A DNA stretch of 64,000 bases from Azolla caroliniana. Taxonomy: Eukaryota; Polypodiophyta. The stretch spans positions 19,220,001 to 19,284,000 of the forward strand of contig JBHGNT010000008.1 of the NCBI GenBank assembly GCA_043228905.1, given 5' to 3'. Shown here in pieces: positions 47,318 to 58,221 of the stretch (the first letter of the stretch is position 1; every line of letters begins with the position of its first letter). A program made the position numbers and the translations under genes. Under the pieces are notes generated by a model that saw nothing but the letters and a program-made list of their open reading frames with translations, was not told the DNA's origin and did not search any database.

Positions 47318-47842
47318 CTATAAGCAATCGCTTTTGTCTTTCATCATGGTTTCGAATTCGGAAAAGTTCACCTGGCCATCGCCATCTTTATCAACATTCT
47401 CAATCATGTTCTCGATGCTTTTCATGCTCGTGATTGACGACGAAATCATCCCGAGTTCAAGAAGTGCAGTCCTCAACTCCTGGGGAGAAATGAAACCATT
47501 CCCATCCTTATCATACACATTAAAAGCTTCTCTCATTTCACCATCATGATCAATATCATCATCATCATCATCACCATCACCATCAATGTTGGGAGCTTTC
47601 GGTGATGCTTTCACACCATATTCTTCTAGAAATTTGTTAAATGTCGCAAACTCTTTGAACTCCAAGTATCCATCTCCATTCCAATCACAGAGTTTCACCA
47701 ATTCAGACAACCTCCCTTTGTTTAGTTGAAAACCCGATTTGTTCATCCATTGGCATATCTCTTCAATGGTGAGAAATCCGTCGTTGTTGGCATCAAAGTC
47801 ATCAAAGATGGCGCGAAGGTCCACAGAACTCATGCTGTACAT
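47318..47842 (-). CDS. Calmodulin-like Ca2+ sensor with four EF-hands (CML)
   Basis: Intronless, 174 aa from the first ATG at 47842; an ATG at 47833 (MSSVDLRAIFDDFD) is an equally good start and fits family starts better. Four canonical EF-hand loops are visible: DANNDGFLTIEE, DWNGDGYLEFKE, DKDGNGFISPQE and DKDGDGQVNFSE, each with Asp at position 1 and Glu at 12. The protein should bind Ca2+ at four sites and relay the signal to target proteins in the cytosol or nucleus. The linker between hands 2 and 3 is extended and Asp-rich (DGDGDDDDDDIDHDGE) from an expanded TCA/TCC triplet tract. There is no N-terminal myristoylation glycine and no C-terminal prenylation box (ends KDKSDCL). The exact CML number cannot be given. 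Confidence 0.92.
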   Translation of the reverse strand: MYSMSSVDLRAIFDDFDANNDGFLTIEEICQWMNKSGFQLNKGRLSELVKLCDWNGDGYLEFKEFATFNKFLEEYGVKASPKAPNIDGDGDDDDDDIDHDGEMREAFNVYDKDGNGFISPQELRTALLELGMISSSITSMKSIENMIENVDKDGDGQVNFSEFETMMKDKSDCL

Positions 47843-48045
47843 AGTCCAAACCAACAAGAAATAACTTTGTTATTACAAAAAAAAGACACTGATAGGCAAC
47901 AGAACACAACAAGACATTAGATGCTAAAGCATAGTGTGAGAGTCCCTGTTAATTTGATCTAACCGATTAATTTGATACAGATCAACGAGCTTATTGTACT
48001 AATATTCTTGAAATTTTACATATGAATGTTATGTGTGTAGGGGTA

Positions 48046-48330
48046 AAAGCTTTTGGATTGCAACAATAATGGTGTAAGTTGGTGTCTGGGGCAACAGACC
48101 CAATGTGGCATTCATTACAAAAATTCTTCAGATTTTCTGTCCCAAGATCATGCCCACATTTGGTTTTCTCTGATGTATAAATCCACTTTCCACAACCAAG
48201 GTTAAAAGCTTTTGAATTGCAACATTAAGGGTGCAACCTAATGTGACATTCATTACAAAAAAATCCTCAGATTTTTTGTCCGAGATCATGCCCACATTCG
48301 GTTCTCTGATGGATAAAATCTAATCTCCAC
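48046..48330. repeat. Diverged tandem duplication of about 156 bp
   Basis: AAAGCTTTTGGATTGCAACA near 48046 and AAAGCTTTTGAATTGCAACA near 48204 start two related segments. Both continue through CAGATTTTCTGTCC/CAGATTTTTTGTCC and ATCATGCCCACATTTGGTT-like sequence. It lies just upstream of the calmodulin-like gene. Confidence 0.75.
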
Positions 48331-49461
48331 AACTCTGCGAGGGTTGAAGATGATATAGCATTGTCTTAAAACAAAGAGAAATTCTAACAAATTGTGAAAC
48401 CAATTTGATGATCCTTCTATCCAACATTCCCCCAGGAGAACTCTTACAAGATAAATACATATAGATCGATAGTTTTTTCACACTTTCCATACCCATTTAG
48501 CACCATTCTCAAAGCAAAAGAAACAAGGCTAATCAATCCTTGTTCACTCTTCTATTCTTTTCTCTATTCTAATACATTCTCAGAAATATGTAGATCACCT
48601 TCAAGTAGAACAGCTATCAAGTAGCAACCATAGTATCAAAAACTATGATCCGGCGGAAGAGTCAGGATGTGGAGACATATATAAAGGCTACCAAAACCAG
48701 TATACACACTTTCTCTTCGCTACTTACTGATTGGACGGACCGTTATCCAACCAGGTCTATACCCAGGAACTATGAATGTAGATGCTTCTTTTCTCTTCTT
48801 TCACACTCTCTAATACGTGGATTAACCTTCATATAAGTAGTGGGTAGGTCTACTATGGCTTGATTATCGGGGCGATGAACAAAAGTCGTCTGATTGACAT
48901 TGATCAAACTTCTACGCCTGCTTTCTTCGTTGATATATCTATTGCTACTGTTAGATCAATTGTATGTACTCGGGAGATTTGTCTGTATAAAAATGTCAAG
49001 GAAATTCTCCGAAGAGCTTGACTCTAAATGCATACATAAACCCTAAACCCTTCTTCCTCTGTTATTAGGTGAATTTGTGAAATCAGGTGAACTTCATATT
49101 TCCAAATTGTGAAGGGGGCAAAAAACTTCTGTAAGGGAGTACTCGAATATTGACCGAATCTTTCTTGACAGACACTGAATCTCTCTCTCTCACTCACTCA
49201 CTCACTCTCTCCATCTATCTATTTATCAATCTATCTATCTCTCTCTCTCTCACACACACACATACACAAACAAACAAACAAAGAGAAAGGCATACAAATA
49301 GCAAGGAATGGCAAGAAAGCTTTACCTTGGGGATCGAATGCAGGGGAGGCAGATGGAGATGGAGAAGTCCTTGTGTTTTGGTTGTTATGTTGGTAGTAGT
49401 CTAAAACAGAGATATATACATATGTGTATATATATATGTATATATATACATACATACATAT

Positions 49462-49509
<48 letters not shown>

Positions 49510-49597
49510 GTGATGTGCATAATGCATACATTATTTGCCAATGGTGTCATCAGAGGAGTAGAATTCCAAAAGAGCACTCCCTGTGTTTGTCACTATA
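48331..49597. other. Gene-less interval with CT, AC and AT/GTAT microsatellites
   Basis: Short runs of CTCT, TCTA, CA and ATGT/ATAC at 49180-49270 and 49420-49512. The last forms a long near-palindrome of TATATACATACATA/TATGTATGTATG words. No gene is seen. Confidence 0.55.
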
Positions 49598-49720
49598 TTA
49601 AGTAGAATCTCAAGAGCACTATGTGACAATCATTGTATTAAGTGGAATCCGAAGAGCACTATGTGACAATCATTGTATTAAGTAGAATCCGAAGAGCACA
49701 TTGTTTAGGGTTTAGGGTTT
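49598..49720. repeat. 42-bp tandem repeat followed by telomere-like motif
   Basis: Three units of about 42 bp containing AGTAGAATC(C/T)(C/G)AAGAGCACT and ATGTGACAATCATTGTATTA. They are followed by four TTTAGGG units (about 49703-49728), a second, much shorter interstitial telomeric tract. Confidence 0.8.
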
Positions 49721-49929
49721 AGGGTTTATGAAATAAGAGGGAGATATCATTGTGTCTTTAAACAAGGGTGGAATTTTGAGATAAGGGTGGATCGTTGATC
49801 GGATCGGACTCGTGTATCGACGCTCTTCGTTTACGGGAATCAATGACTACCAGAGAGAAATTATTTGGATCCATTGAACCTCCGCCCAACCACCCTTTGT
49901 CCAGCTTAAATAAGATCCCTCTTCATTCT

Positions 49930-50640
49930 CTTGTTAGTCCCCCCATATGGTACATGAGTACCCTATGATAGTGAGTGCACTCTAGGGGGGTTCCATCCCT
50001 CGTTAGATTATTGAGTGCACTGTAGTGAGATTCCATCCATCACATAGGTATTACATTATTGAGTGCACTCTAGAGAGATTCCATCCCTCACATTGCACTT
50101 TGGTAATGGTACACATGCCACAAACCCATGACTCACATTAACCGTGTTGTCTTCACTTGTGTGTCAAAACCCTAGAAGGGAAGAGTAGAGAAAGGAAAGA
50201 TATACCGAAGACGACCCCACACAAACATGAAGGAGACTCTACACGAGCCCGACGAAGACTCCACGCAAACTCGACGAAAACGAAGAATGGTCAAGAAGAC
50301 TCTGCAAAGAACAAAGTACGAGGAACTCATGATTTCTCTCGAGCTCCTAAACCCCTAGAAGAAGACCACCAAAAACCGAGATGAAAGAAGAAGACGAAGC
50401 GAAGATCAAGAAAAAAATCAAGGACCCAAAAAGAAAATTCAAGGACTTCGTGCAAACTCGATGAAAACAAAGAATAGTCAAGAAGCCTCCACAAAGAACG
50501 AAGAAAGAGGAACTCACGAATGCTCTCGAACTCTCAAACCCGCTGAAGAAGACCATTGAAAACCGAGAAGAAAGAAAACGATGAAGTTCTGAAGACCAAG
50601 AAAAAATCAAGGATCCAAAATAAACCCTTCCTTTCTCTTT
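49930..50640. repeat. Diverged direct repeats (60 bp and 187 bp)
   Basis: At 49968-50095, TGAGTGCACTCTAG...GATTCCATCCCTC-like units recur three times. At 50220-50600, a purine-rich segment beginning GCAAACTCGACGAAAACGAA (50265) recurs at 50452 with a period of 187 bp and about 20 percent difference. The open frames on either strand have no recognised protein similarity and are biased in composition, so I do not call a gene. Confidence 0.65.
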
Positions 50641-50674
50641 TTATAGGGAGGGAGGCACCTGATTTGCATTAAAT

Positions 50675-50895
50675 GCATATGTCCCTTTCCTCATATAAGG
50701 AGTAATTAGAAAGAACTTATTTTAATGTAGCGACTAAGCGCAAATCAAATGCATATGTCCCTTTCCTCATATAAGGAGTAATTAGAAAGAACTTATTTTA
50801 ATGTAGCGACTAAGCGCAAATCAAATGCATATGTCCCTTTCCTCATATAAGGAGTAATTAGAAAGAACTTTTTTTAATGTAGCGACTAAGCGACA
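50675..50895. repeat. Three tandem 76-bp units
   Basis: GCATATGTCCCTTTCCTCAT starts units at 50675, 50751 and 50827; each ends with GTAGCGACTAAGCG. The units are nearly identical, so the array is young. Confidence 0.95.
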
Positions 50896-50970
50896 CACTC
50901 TAACAAAGATTCAAACTTGACACCTCTTACACACATTGAATAACCCTAACTACTAGACCATTCAATTCTT
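50896..50970 (-). mobile_element. tRNA-like pol III promoter pair, possible SINE head
   Basis: On the minus strand TGGTCTAGTAGTTAGGGTTA (box A-like) is followed about 20 nt later by GTCAAGTTTGAATCTTTG (box B-like, GTTTGAATC). The spacing is typical of a tRNA-derived SINE. No full cloverleaf is present and the 3' boundary is not defined. Confidence 0.4.
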
Positions 50971-51043
50971 TTATTCTTTATATTGTTGTATGTACATTTT
51001 GGCTCCCTCTTTCTTTTTGCCGCTTTTTCCACGTGCTACACAT

Positions 51044-51085
<42 letters not shown>

Positions 51086-51184
51086 TCTCTCTCTCTCTCT
51101 CTCTTACTTTTCATGCATGTTTCAATCCATCTCACATCTCTCTATTTTTTCCCACTTTCCACCTTTGGCCACACCACTAACAAT

Positions 51185-52098
51185 CGGCAACGGTTCGGTT
51201 CGGTTTGAGAGGGTCCAAACTGAACCATTAAATTTTTTTGAATCCTGAACCAAATCGAGCCGAATCACGAAACTGTTAAACATTTTTCAAATCGTTAATT
51301 AAACCGTAAAAACCATGGTTTCATGGTTTGGTTTCGGTTTTTAACATAGGTCAAATTTTTAATTTTTTAAAATTTATAATATTTCATTTTTAAAATTTTT
51401 TAAGATGTTCCTAAAATGTGAGAATAAGGTCTAAAAATGAAAAGATTGTTTAATGTTGAGAGATCAAGCTCACCTAAAGTTACTTATTTAGTCAACCATG
51501 TAACTTTATAGTTACCTAGATAGAATCTAGTTAGAAGTGTTGACTATAACACCTAAAATAGGACCTTGTGCTTCAATGGGATATTCTAGATCCTCCACTC
51601 CTAAGTACATTTAATATAGGACTTACACTTTTGTACCTAGATTATCCTCACACATGTGCACCCTTGCACATGAAATCTATACATATATACCTCATTGTAG
51701 GTATTTTTGTATTTGATGATGATAATGCTAATTTAATATAGTTACTCATCCCCCATCTTGTGTTGTTCATAAGTGTATCTTCCTCTCTCTCTTCCTCACG
51801 CACACATATCACTTAATCTTCCGCTTATTAACTCAATCACATAATTAGGTACTAATTAACCATTAATTACCTAATTATTAACATTTAAAAACAATTTTAA
51901 AAAAAAATTAAAAATTAAAAAATAATAATAATAAAATAAAAAATTGTTAAACCGTTTAAATCGTGGTTTTTGACTGTTGAAACCGAACTGAACCATTTTT
52001 TAAAACTTAAACCTGAATCGAACCGTTGAAACCGTTAAGTCATGGTTTCGCGGTTTGGTTCGGTTCAAACCGAACCGTTGCCGATTATTACGCACCAC
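51185..52098. mobile_element. GGTTCGGTT-rich inverted-end element, copy E, interrupted
   Basis: Left end AATCGGCAACGGTTCGGTT, right end AACCGAACCGTTGCCGATT: a perfect 19-bp terminal inverted repeat. The AT core is in the opposite orientation to copies A and D (AAAATGTGAGAATAAGGTCT). The element is split by the 430-bp insert at 51454-51883. Without it the element is about 480 bp. It is the best-preserved copy in the window and encodes no protein. Confidence 0.75.
51454..51883. mobile_element. Solo LTR nested in copy E, TTTAA target duplication
   Basis: The insert begins TGTTGAGAGATCAAGC and ends CCTAATTATTAACA, so it has TG...CA ends within TGTT/AACA. TTTAA flanks both sides (51449-51453 and 51884-51888). 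Removing the insert and one TTTAA restores AAGATTGTTTAAAAACAATT, exactly what the uninterrupted copy A reads at 7671-7690 (reverse complement). The size, ends and 5-bp duplication fit a solo LTR left by recombination of an LTR retrotransposon. Confidence 0.85.
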
Positions 52099-52859
52099 AT
52101 CACAACACTAACCCCATGGACCACGATCTCACCACCCTTATCATCGACAGATAAAGGCCATCATCTCTTGCTATCGCAGGTGCTTCCCTCACTTTGGAGA
52201 CCTCTCCATTCTAGATAGACCTATGTTAGAGATCTTTCGAAGACAAAAGTCATAATATATCTAACTTTGAGAATCTTACATGTGCCAATAACGATTCTTT
52301 AGTCTCTTTTTATCTTATTTACTTTTATGTTTACTTAGCAACATTTGATTTGTTGTTCTCGAAGACGAGATGTAACAATTAAGATGTAATCTCTTGTTTG
52401 GTCTTTTTACCATTTTGGCCTCTTAAAAGACATTAATATACATATATTTCACTCACTCATTCTCTCTCTCTCTTTGTTTCTTTTTTATTGTAATTAGCTT
52501 ACCTTAGTGGTAAGTTGTACACTTCACGCTCTTCATCTTTTTTTCTTTTTTTCTTTTTTTTACCAAAAAAGAATATACTCCTTTAGTTAAAATATACACA
52601 AACTCGATCCCTTACTCGGGTAGGCCGCGACAAGACTATCCTATCCTACATAAGAGATCTCGCTTATTTATCTTACACTTTCACATATGGCTCTAGCCAT
52701 CCTTTCATTCACATCACCTACATTCACTATCCCACATGCCATGTCTTTCACGTCCCTCGTTCATCTAATGGGAGGGGGGAACAACCATTTGGGTACTTCA
52801 TACTTCCATAGTATATCCATTCCATTTGTTGCGGCCATCGGTGCAGTACACCATCGATT
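52099..52859. other. Gene-less interval
   Basis: At 52223-52440 a stretch beginning TGTTAGAGATCTTTCGAAGA has a possible LTR start. At 52495-52660 a box A-like TTAGTGGTAAGTTGTAC and a box B-like ACTCGATCCC are too far apart to call a SINE. No gene is seen. Confidence 0.45.
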
Positions 52860-53800
52860 TCAAAAATTCAACCTCATTAGTTCTACAACATCATTAGTAC
52901 CATCACTCTGCTCATATTGAGCTCTTAGTGTAGTTATTAGTGTGTGCCAGATTAGCTTAATCAATTTAGTTGGGGGGTATTTGTGTGCTAAAAATACCCT
53001 GCTACACCTTGTTGTCCATATATACAATATAGTAATGGGGGCAAGAAACATCCAAAGATCTCCAAGTTTTTGATTTTGTGCACAAGTTGTAGGTACCCTG
53101 TTGTTAGTGATTAGCCGCACAATGCCATTCTCCCCTTTGTGCTTAGCATCACATGTGTTATCGTATTTCGCCACATCATCCTCAAGACAAATCCAGCAAG
53201 CATGTCCCCAGTTGAGGGTGAACGAACTAGAGGCATGGCAAAGCAAACGTAGTGCCCTTCCCCATACAGCCACTGCCTCGCGACATTCCCATAGACAATG
53301 GGAAATGCTTTCTATCTATCCACATGCAATACATCTAAGGTCTACATTGGGGCCTTTACCCCATGTCCCTACCAACAAGGCTCTATGTGCAATAAAGCAT
53401 AACCACATCATTATCTTGCGGTCATATCTATCATGCCATATCATTTTCCAGAATTTATCTAGTCTCATTTCACTAATGCCCTCCTGTATCCAAAATTTCC
53501 TTGCTGCAATCTTGTTGTGTTCTTTTCTAGAATAATTTGCCTCCCAATCTTCGTGTTATACCTGAAAAATTGAACCAGCTTTTCCCCATCAGTTCGTCGT
53601 TGAGTTCTCCAACAATACATCGTTGGGTCCCATGATAATTGATCCAAATGCCCTTGTATAGGCCAACACACTGTTTCCGGTGTGATCTCTGTTGGCTTAG
53701 GGTGAATAATCATATTCTTGCCATTTTTTGCGATTAGCCTAATTGGCCTTTCTCTTTGAAAGGCTGGTTGCTCAACTCTTACCATTCAGTGCTCTAGTTT
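52860..53800 (-). pseudogene. Second-family LINE, C-terminal region, broken
   Basis: Minus-strand reading gives IWHDRYDRKIMMWLCFIAHR, LVGTWGKGPNVDLRCIACG, a stop, ISHCLWECREAVAVWGRALR, and later YIWTTRCSRVFLAHK. The C-x2-C ... H-x3-C pattern (CIACG ... HCLWEC) followed by a Trp/Arg-rich tail is the zinc-finger/RNase-H-linker region at the C-terminus of plant LINEs. Frames 52860-53273 and 53465-53785 are separated by a stop and a shift. It is distinct from the LINE in SPAG6. Confidence 0.7.
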
Positions 53801-55178
53801 GTAGTAGAATACCTCATTTGATTCTACTTTCATTCCCTTAATGCCAATTAAACAATTCTCAGCATCTATAAGTTCTGTCCACGCCATTTTAGAGGTTGTT
53901 ACTTCTTCCTCTTCCACGGTATTCAAGCTCTTCATCTTGGGTTTGAAACCCATCTCTATTACTTCGTACATATCTCTTAAATCACTAGATGCCACTGTGG
54001 ATCATGAAGCTCATACTTCATGTGGTAAATTTTGGTGGAATTTCGACACTAATGGCTAAGCTTAGCAATAATGGGCTCATCAAGCAAACAACTTGTGAAT
54101 CAAGCGTTTAGAGATTGAGTTGTGATCTCTCGAATATTTGGGCCATATTTGTACATTCAAGAAAGGGTTGGTCTAAACGTAAGAAAGGTTATTTTTAAAA
54201 TTATGAATTAATGTGAGCACTATGTTTAAGGCCATGTGTAGAATTTGACGGCGTGAATCGTGATTAGCCTAAAATTGAACATGGGCATTTTTATAATTAC
54301 TAAAGGAAGGTTCTAGAAACTTATAAAAAATTCTAGAGAAGCCTTGAAGCATCTCAATGAACCTAATGAAGGTGGTGAGTACACAGGGAGATAGGGGGGA
54401 ATCAAAGAACAAAGAAATCAATCAAGGAGTGAAGTGAATCTGAAGCACACAATAGTATCAAGGAGCAAGAGTAAGAGTGTAAACGGGGAAGAAGACGAAA
54501 AAGAAGATAGTGATCGAGAGAGAATAAGAGGGAGAAAAGAAAGGATTGCATTCAACAAGGCAAACAAAGGAAGGTGACGACAAAGCAAGATAAAGGGGAA
54601 TAACGTTTCACAAATAACTTATCACAAGGGCCTTCCTCCCTACACATATAAGAGATATTTTCCATGTCGTCCGTTTTGCCATCTATTATGCATAATCACA
54701 TGCTCTTTCCCCCAACCATCTCGTTTACTTCTACAATTCCCTCTTGAATTAAATGTTGGCAATTCCATGTGGCAACCGCGACCCGCATATATCATTCATC
54801 ATACTTGGGTGTAGAGAGGGGGATGTAGTAGACTAACCAAACCATCTAGCAAATGCTTGCCTTGTACCAATGTGTTCAGGCCAAAGTCCTTCACTTTTTA
54901 ATTCATTGACTCAGTCTTTTTTCTTATGTATGTTCACTCTTTATGTAGATTAATAGGGTGGTGTTTTTAATTACACTTAAATCTCCTGAAACACCTTACC
55001 TCAAAGTTTGTAACAATTCCTTGATCACATGTACTACCCCATACATAGAAATATTAGACATGTACATACTTCAACAATATCACCTACAAACACATGAGTG
55101 ATAAGACAAGTACATTTCAAGCTCAAGACCACAAAAGTTTGAACTGATCGAGTGCATATACATACATGTATATATATA
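53801..55178. other. Gene-less interval
   Basis: Frames at 53786-53995 and 53841-54059 are short and unassigned, and may be the 5' continuation of the LINE. A purine-rich stretch occupies 54360-54600. No other feature. Confidence 0.45.
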
Positions 55179-55661
55179 TGAAGTTAAAATCGTTGCCGGC
55201 CACAACCGGTCCTATGTATGCGGAATAATAGTCAATCTAATGGAAAGAAAAAAAACACAGAATTTAACGTGGAAACCTGAACTGGGAAAAACCACGTGGA
55301 GTCCACAAACTTTGAAACAGAACACTATGAGAGAAAGGAATACAATCAGAGATCTTAGAGGCAACGACCTCGAGATCCTGCTTCGCCAACAGGCAGCTAT
55401 GGAGCTCACACGGTTCCACTCACACTCATTCACTCTCACAATTACAGAGGCAAGAACCTCGTCAACAATAACGCACTTATCTAACATGATTGCCCTAAGT
55501 ACTTATATACTAATGTTACCTTTCGACTATTTACAAGTTTAGCCTTCCGTGTTGGCTATCTCCACGATTTCCGGTTTCGGCCTCGGCCTATCAGTCTCGG
55601 CCGAGTTGCTCATCAACATGGTTCTTCTCACTTCCCATCCGGAGGGACCTGTTTCCTAACA
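55179..55661 (-). mobile_element. Probable solo LTR, 483 bp
   Basis: On the minus strand it starts TGTTAGGAAACAGGTCC and ends GATTTTAACTTCA, giving TG...CA ends, and ATATA flanks both sides. It is more GC-rich than its surroundings. The flanks are themselves AT-repetitive, so the target duplication is weaker evidence than for the nested one. Plus-strand frame 55240-55542 inside it is not treated as a gene. Confidence 0.6.
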
Positions 55662-56383
55662 ATATATACATACATAAATACATATCTCAATTTCTTTGTC
55701 ACCTTCAACAAACACCAAGCATACAACATCTTCATGTTTGTTCTCGGGGAAGGGGGCAATGAGAAGTTGACAAACACCAGTTATAGACAAAACAAAATGA
55801 TACCCACATTTTGATCTAATTCAAATGTTAGCATTGGCAACATGCAAATATTCACCAAAGATTAACGGCATGCCGCGATTGGTGCCATCTCCCACTTGTG
55901 AATACATGGAAATTTATATAGCATATCCATTTGCAATAAGTCTAAAATGTCCTACGTAGACATCTACCAACATAGTTATAACATACAATTAGGTACAATG
56001 AGAAAGGCAGGTTTTGTAGGTGTGACCCAATTAGTGTTATATTCGAACCTTAGTGTCCACATGTCTATGTCACGATAAATATATCTAATATAGTACAAAA
56101 AAATGTTCTATTTTGAGAATATATGTCATTAGTTCCTAAAAATGTATACAAATGTATTGAATACAAAATTTGGGAAAGCAAGGTATCAAATCATGATGCA
56201 TGATTGCCAACATGTGCACTTTTGATGTGTCTTGATTCGAGGATAAAGAAAAATTATCAAAAGCATTTGCATTTGTACAAAAGCCTTATTCAAAGAAAGA
56301 GAAGAATACGGCTCAACAATTTCTCTAAACACAAGAAAAAGCACATGCATTTGCTAAATTTTGGGGGAATTTAAAGGGAAAAT
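55662..56383. other. Gene-less AT-rich interval
   Basis: No motif recognised; it probably includes upstream sequence of the adjacent LINE fragment. Confidence 0.4.
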
Positions 56384-56800
56384 GTGTTGAGAGTTATGTT
56401 GACTTCAACTCTTATGGACTTGTCTATGTATTGTAAGAAATTATATGAGCTATCAATGGCCAAAAAGATAATGTGCCATGGTTCTCTTTCGTCTAGGTCT
56501 CCCTTCTTTATGATTGAAGATGTATGCATAGGGCTTAAGAAATTGGCCTCTCAAAAGGCAAGAGATCTTCAATGGCTAAAGGTTGAAATGCTCAAATGGA
56601 CGAGTAAGGAAGCACATGCATGGATAAGTGATATGTTTATTCATGCATTGCAACATGCCATGCCCGAATGGCCTACAAATTGGATTAAACCTTTACATAA
56701 AGATAGAGATGCAAATAAATTAAACAACTATTGTATCATCATGGTCGGCTCACTAATGACAAAACTATTTGGATATATAATGGAATCAAAGTAATAACAT
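56384..56800 (+). pseudogene. LINE reverse transcriptase N-terminal fragment
   Basis: An open frame of 136 codons reads LKKLASQKARDLQWLKVEML, then LKWTSKEAHAWISDMFIHAL, PTNWIKPLHKDRDANKLNNY and IIMVGSLMTKLFGYIME. It aligns with the opening of the SPAG6-intron LINE (LKWTRPHTHHG, NWIKPIFKAGDKNQVSNYRT, IMVSSIL). It carries only the region before the RT fingers and is a 3'-truncated relic. Confidence 0.7.
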
Positions 56801-57103
56801 GGGCTGAAAAAATGGCAAAAGATCCCACATACGTACAAGTTAGATCTTGTCCCATTGTCTGTCATCCGTATCATTGCTTCCATGTGACTTAGCTCACACG
56901 CACTAGGATGTGACACTAGGCATTGGGGCACAAGTGATGCGATTAGTTGATATTGCGCAATTTGAACATTATATGAGTTGCGTTTTCGAAATTTCATGCT
57001 TCATTTTTGAAAACTTTGGTTTTTACCCTCAAGCTTTTTTAAAATTTTATTTTCTACCCTTATGTTTGTAAAGAATTGGATGGATTCTATGTAGTGGAAG
57101 AAC

Positions 57104-57161
<58 letters not shown>

Positions 57162-58221
57162 GATTTACAAAAAAACTGAAAAAACTGTATTACAAGGAAG
57201 CAAGAATAACCAACAACTACAAGGAGAGGGAGAAGGTGCTTATGTAGTCACCTTCTCTCTAACTTCTCTCACTAGTACCGCCTCTTGAGAAAGAGGTTGT
57301 GTCTTAACTACTTAAAGAATATGTGTCATAGGACATTAACTTCTATGACACACTAGTTATTATACAAGGAGGTGGGGCGTTCACACACTTGAGTATCCTA
57401 GAGTGTGTTCCCACTCACGGTGTCGTGCCTTTCGGTGCCGGATCATTGCATGAGTCAGGTGGGAACCGTTGGGGTTTTGGACTAGGAGGAAGAAGAATTT
57501 GAGATGATCCTAGTTATGAATAGATTGCAAGAAAGAAAGATAGGAAACTTGTGAATCCCACGAGTATAGTGTATTAATCAATACTTAGGAAAGAATATGA
57601 ATTTAGATTGAAAGAAAGAAATAGATAGAAAATTCATAAATCCCACGAATATATTAATCAACCCTTATGAAAAAAGTTCAATAAGCATTACAATTTGCTG
57701 CCCCCCACCCTTATATAGTGATGGGAGAGACTAAGTATCCTACCATATAGTAAGCATCATGCTTTTCTAAAGTGTTCATGCACACTAGATGTGCATGAAT
57801 CACTTTATCTATTATGTTTTTTCTATTAATAATAGTGTTCATGCACGTGAGATGTGCATGAATAGTTTTTTCGATCATGCATTTTCTTCTAACTAAAGTC
57901 TATGCACTCTACACGTGTAAAAGTAGCTTTTCCTAAAATTTATACTTGAGGATAAGTTTTTCTAAATAATAAATCCATAATCATTTTACTCATAATGAGT
58001 TGGTACAATGGTAAGGTTTGAGTATGTTTACATGGAGGTGTAGGGTTTGAATCTTGCCCTATGCATGCAATGTATTTATTTTAGTATTTCCTTCTATTTC
58101 TTTATTTTTATTGAATTGGGTACTCCGTACATATTTCACGTAATGTATGAAGTACACTATGACACTCACCCCCTCTAAACCTGCACATCCTCCGGTATGT
58201 GCCGAAGTTTCCGGTACTTTG
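56801..58221. other. Gene-less interval with GA microsatellite
   Basis: A (GA)n run lies at 57113-57155. Two segments (57520-57600 and 57605-57670) share GAAAGAAA/TCCCACGA(A/G)TATA words. GTTCATGCAC...GATGTGCATGAAT is repeated at 57770-57875. A SINE-like unit is listed separately. No gene is seen. Confidence 0.5.
57990..58080 (+). mobile_element. tRNA-like pol III promoter pair, probable SINE
   Basis: GAGTTGGTACAATGGTAAGG (box A-like, TGGTACAATGG) is followed by GGGTTTGAATCTTGCCC (box B-like) at 58043-58059. The order and roughly 35-nt spacing fit a tRNA-derived head. No complete cloverleaf can be drawn, so it is not a functional tRNA gene. The sequence runs into a T-rich tail. Confidence 0.5.

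Noticed and set aside
50157-50610. 75- and 87-codon frames in a purine-rich duplicated region
   Set aside because: Opposite-strand frames of a diverged 187-bp repeat, biased composition, no motif.
55240-55542. 100-codon plus-strand frame
   Set aside because: Lies inside the probable solo LTR at 55179-55661; LTRs are non-coding and nothing familiar is encoded.
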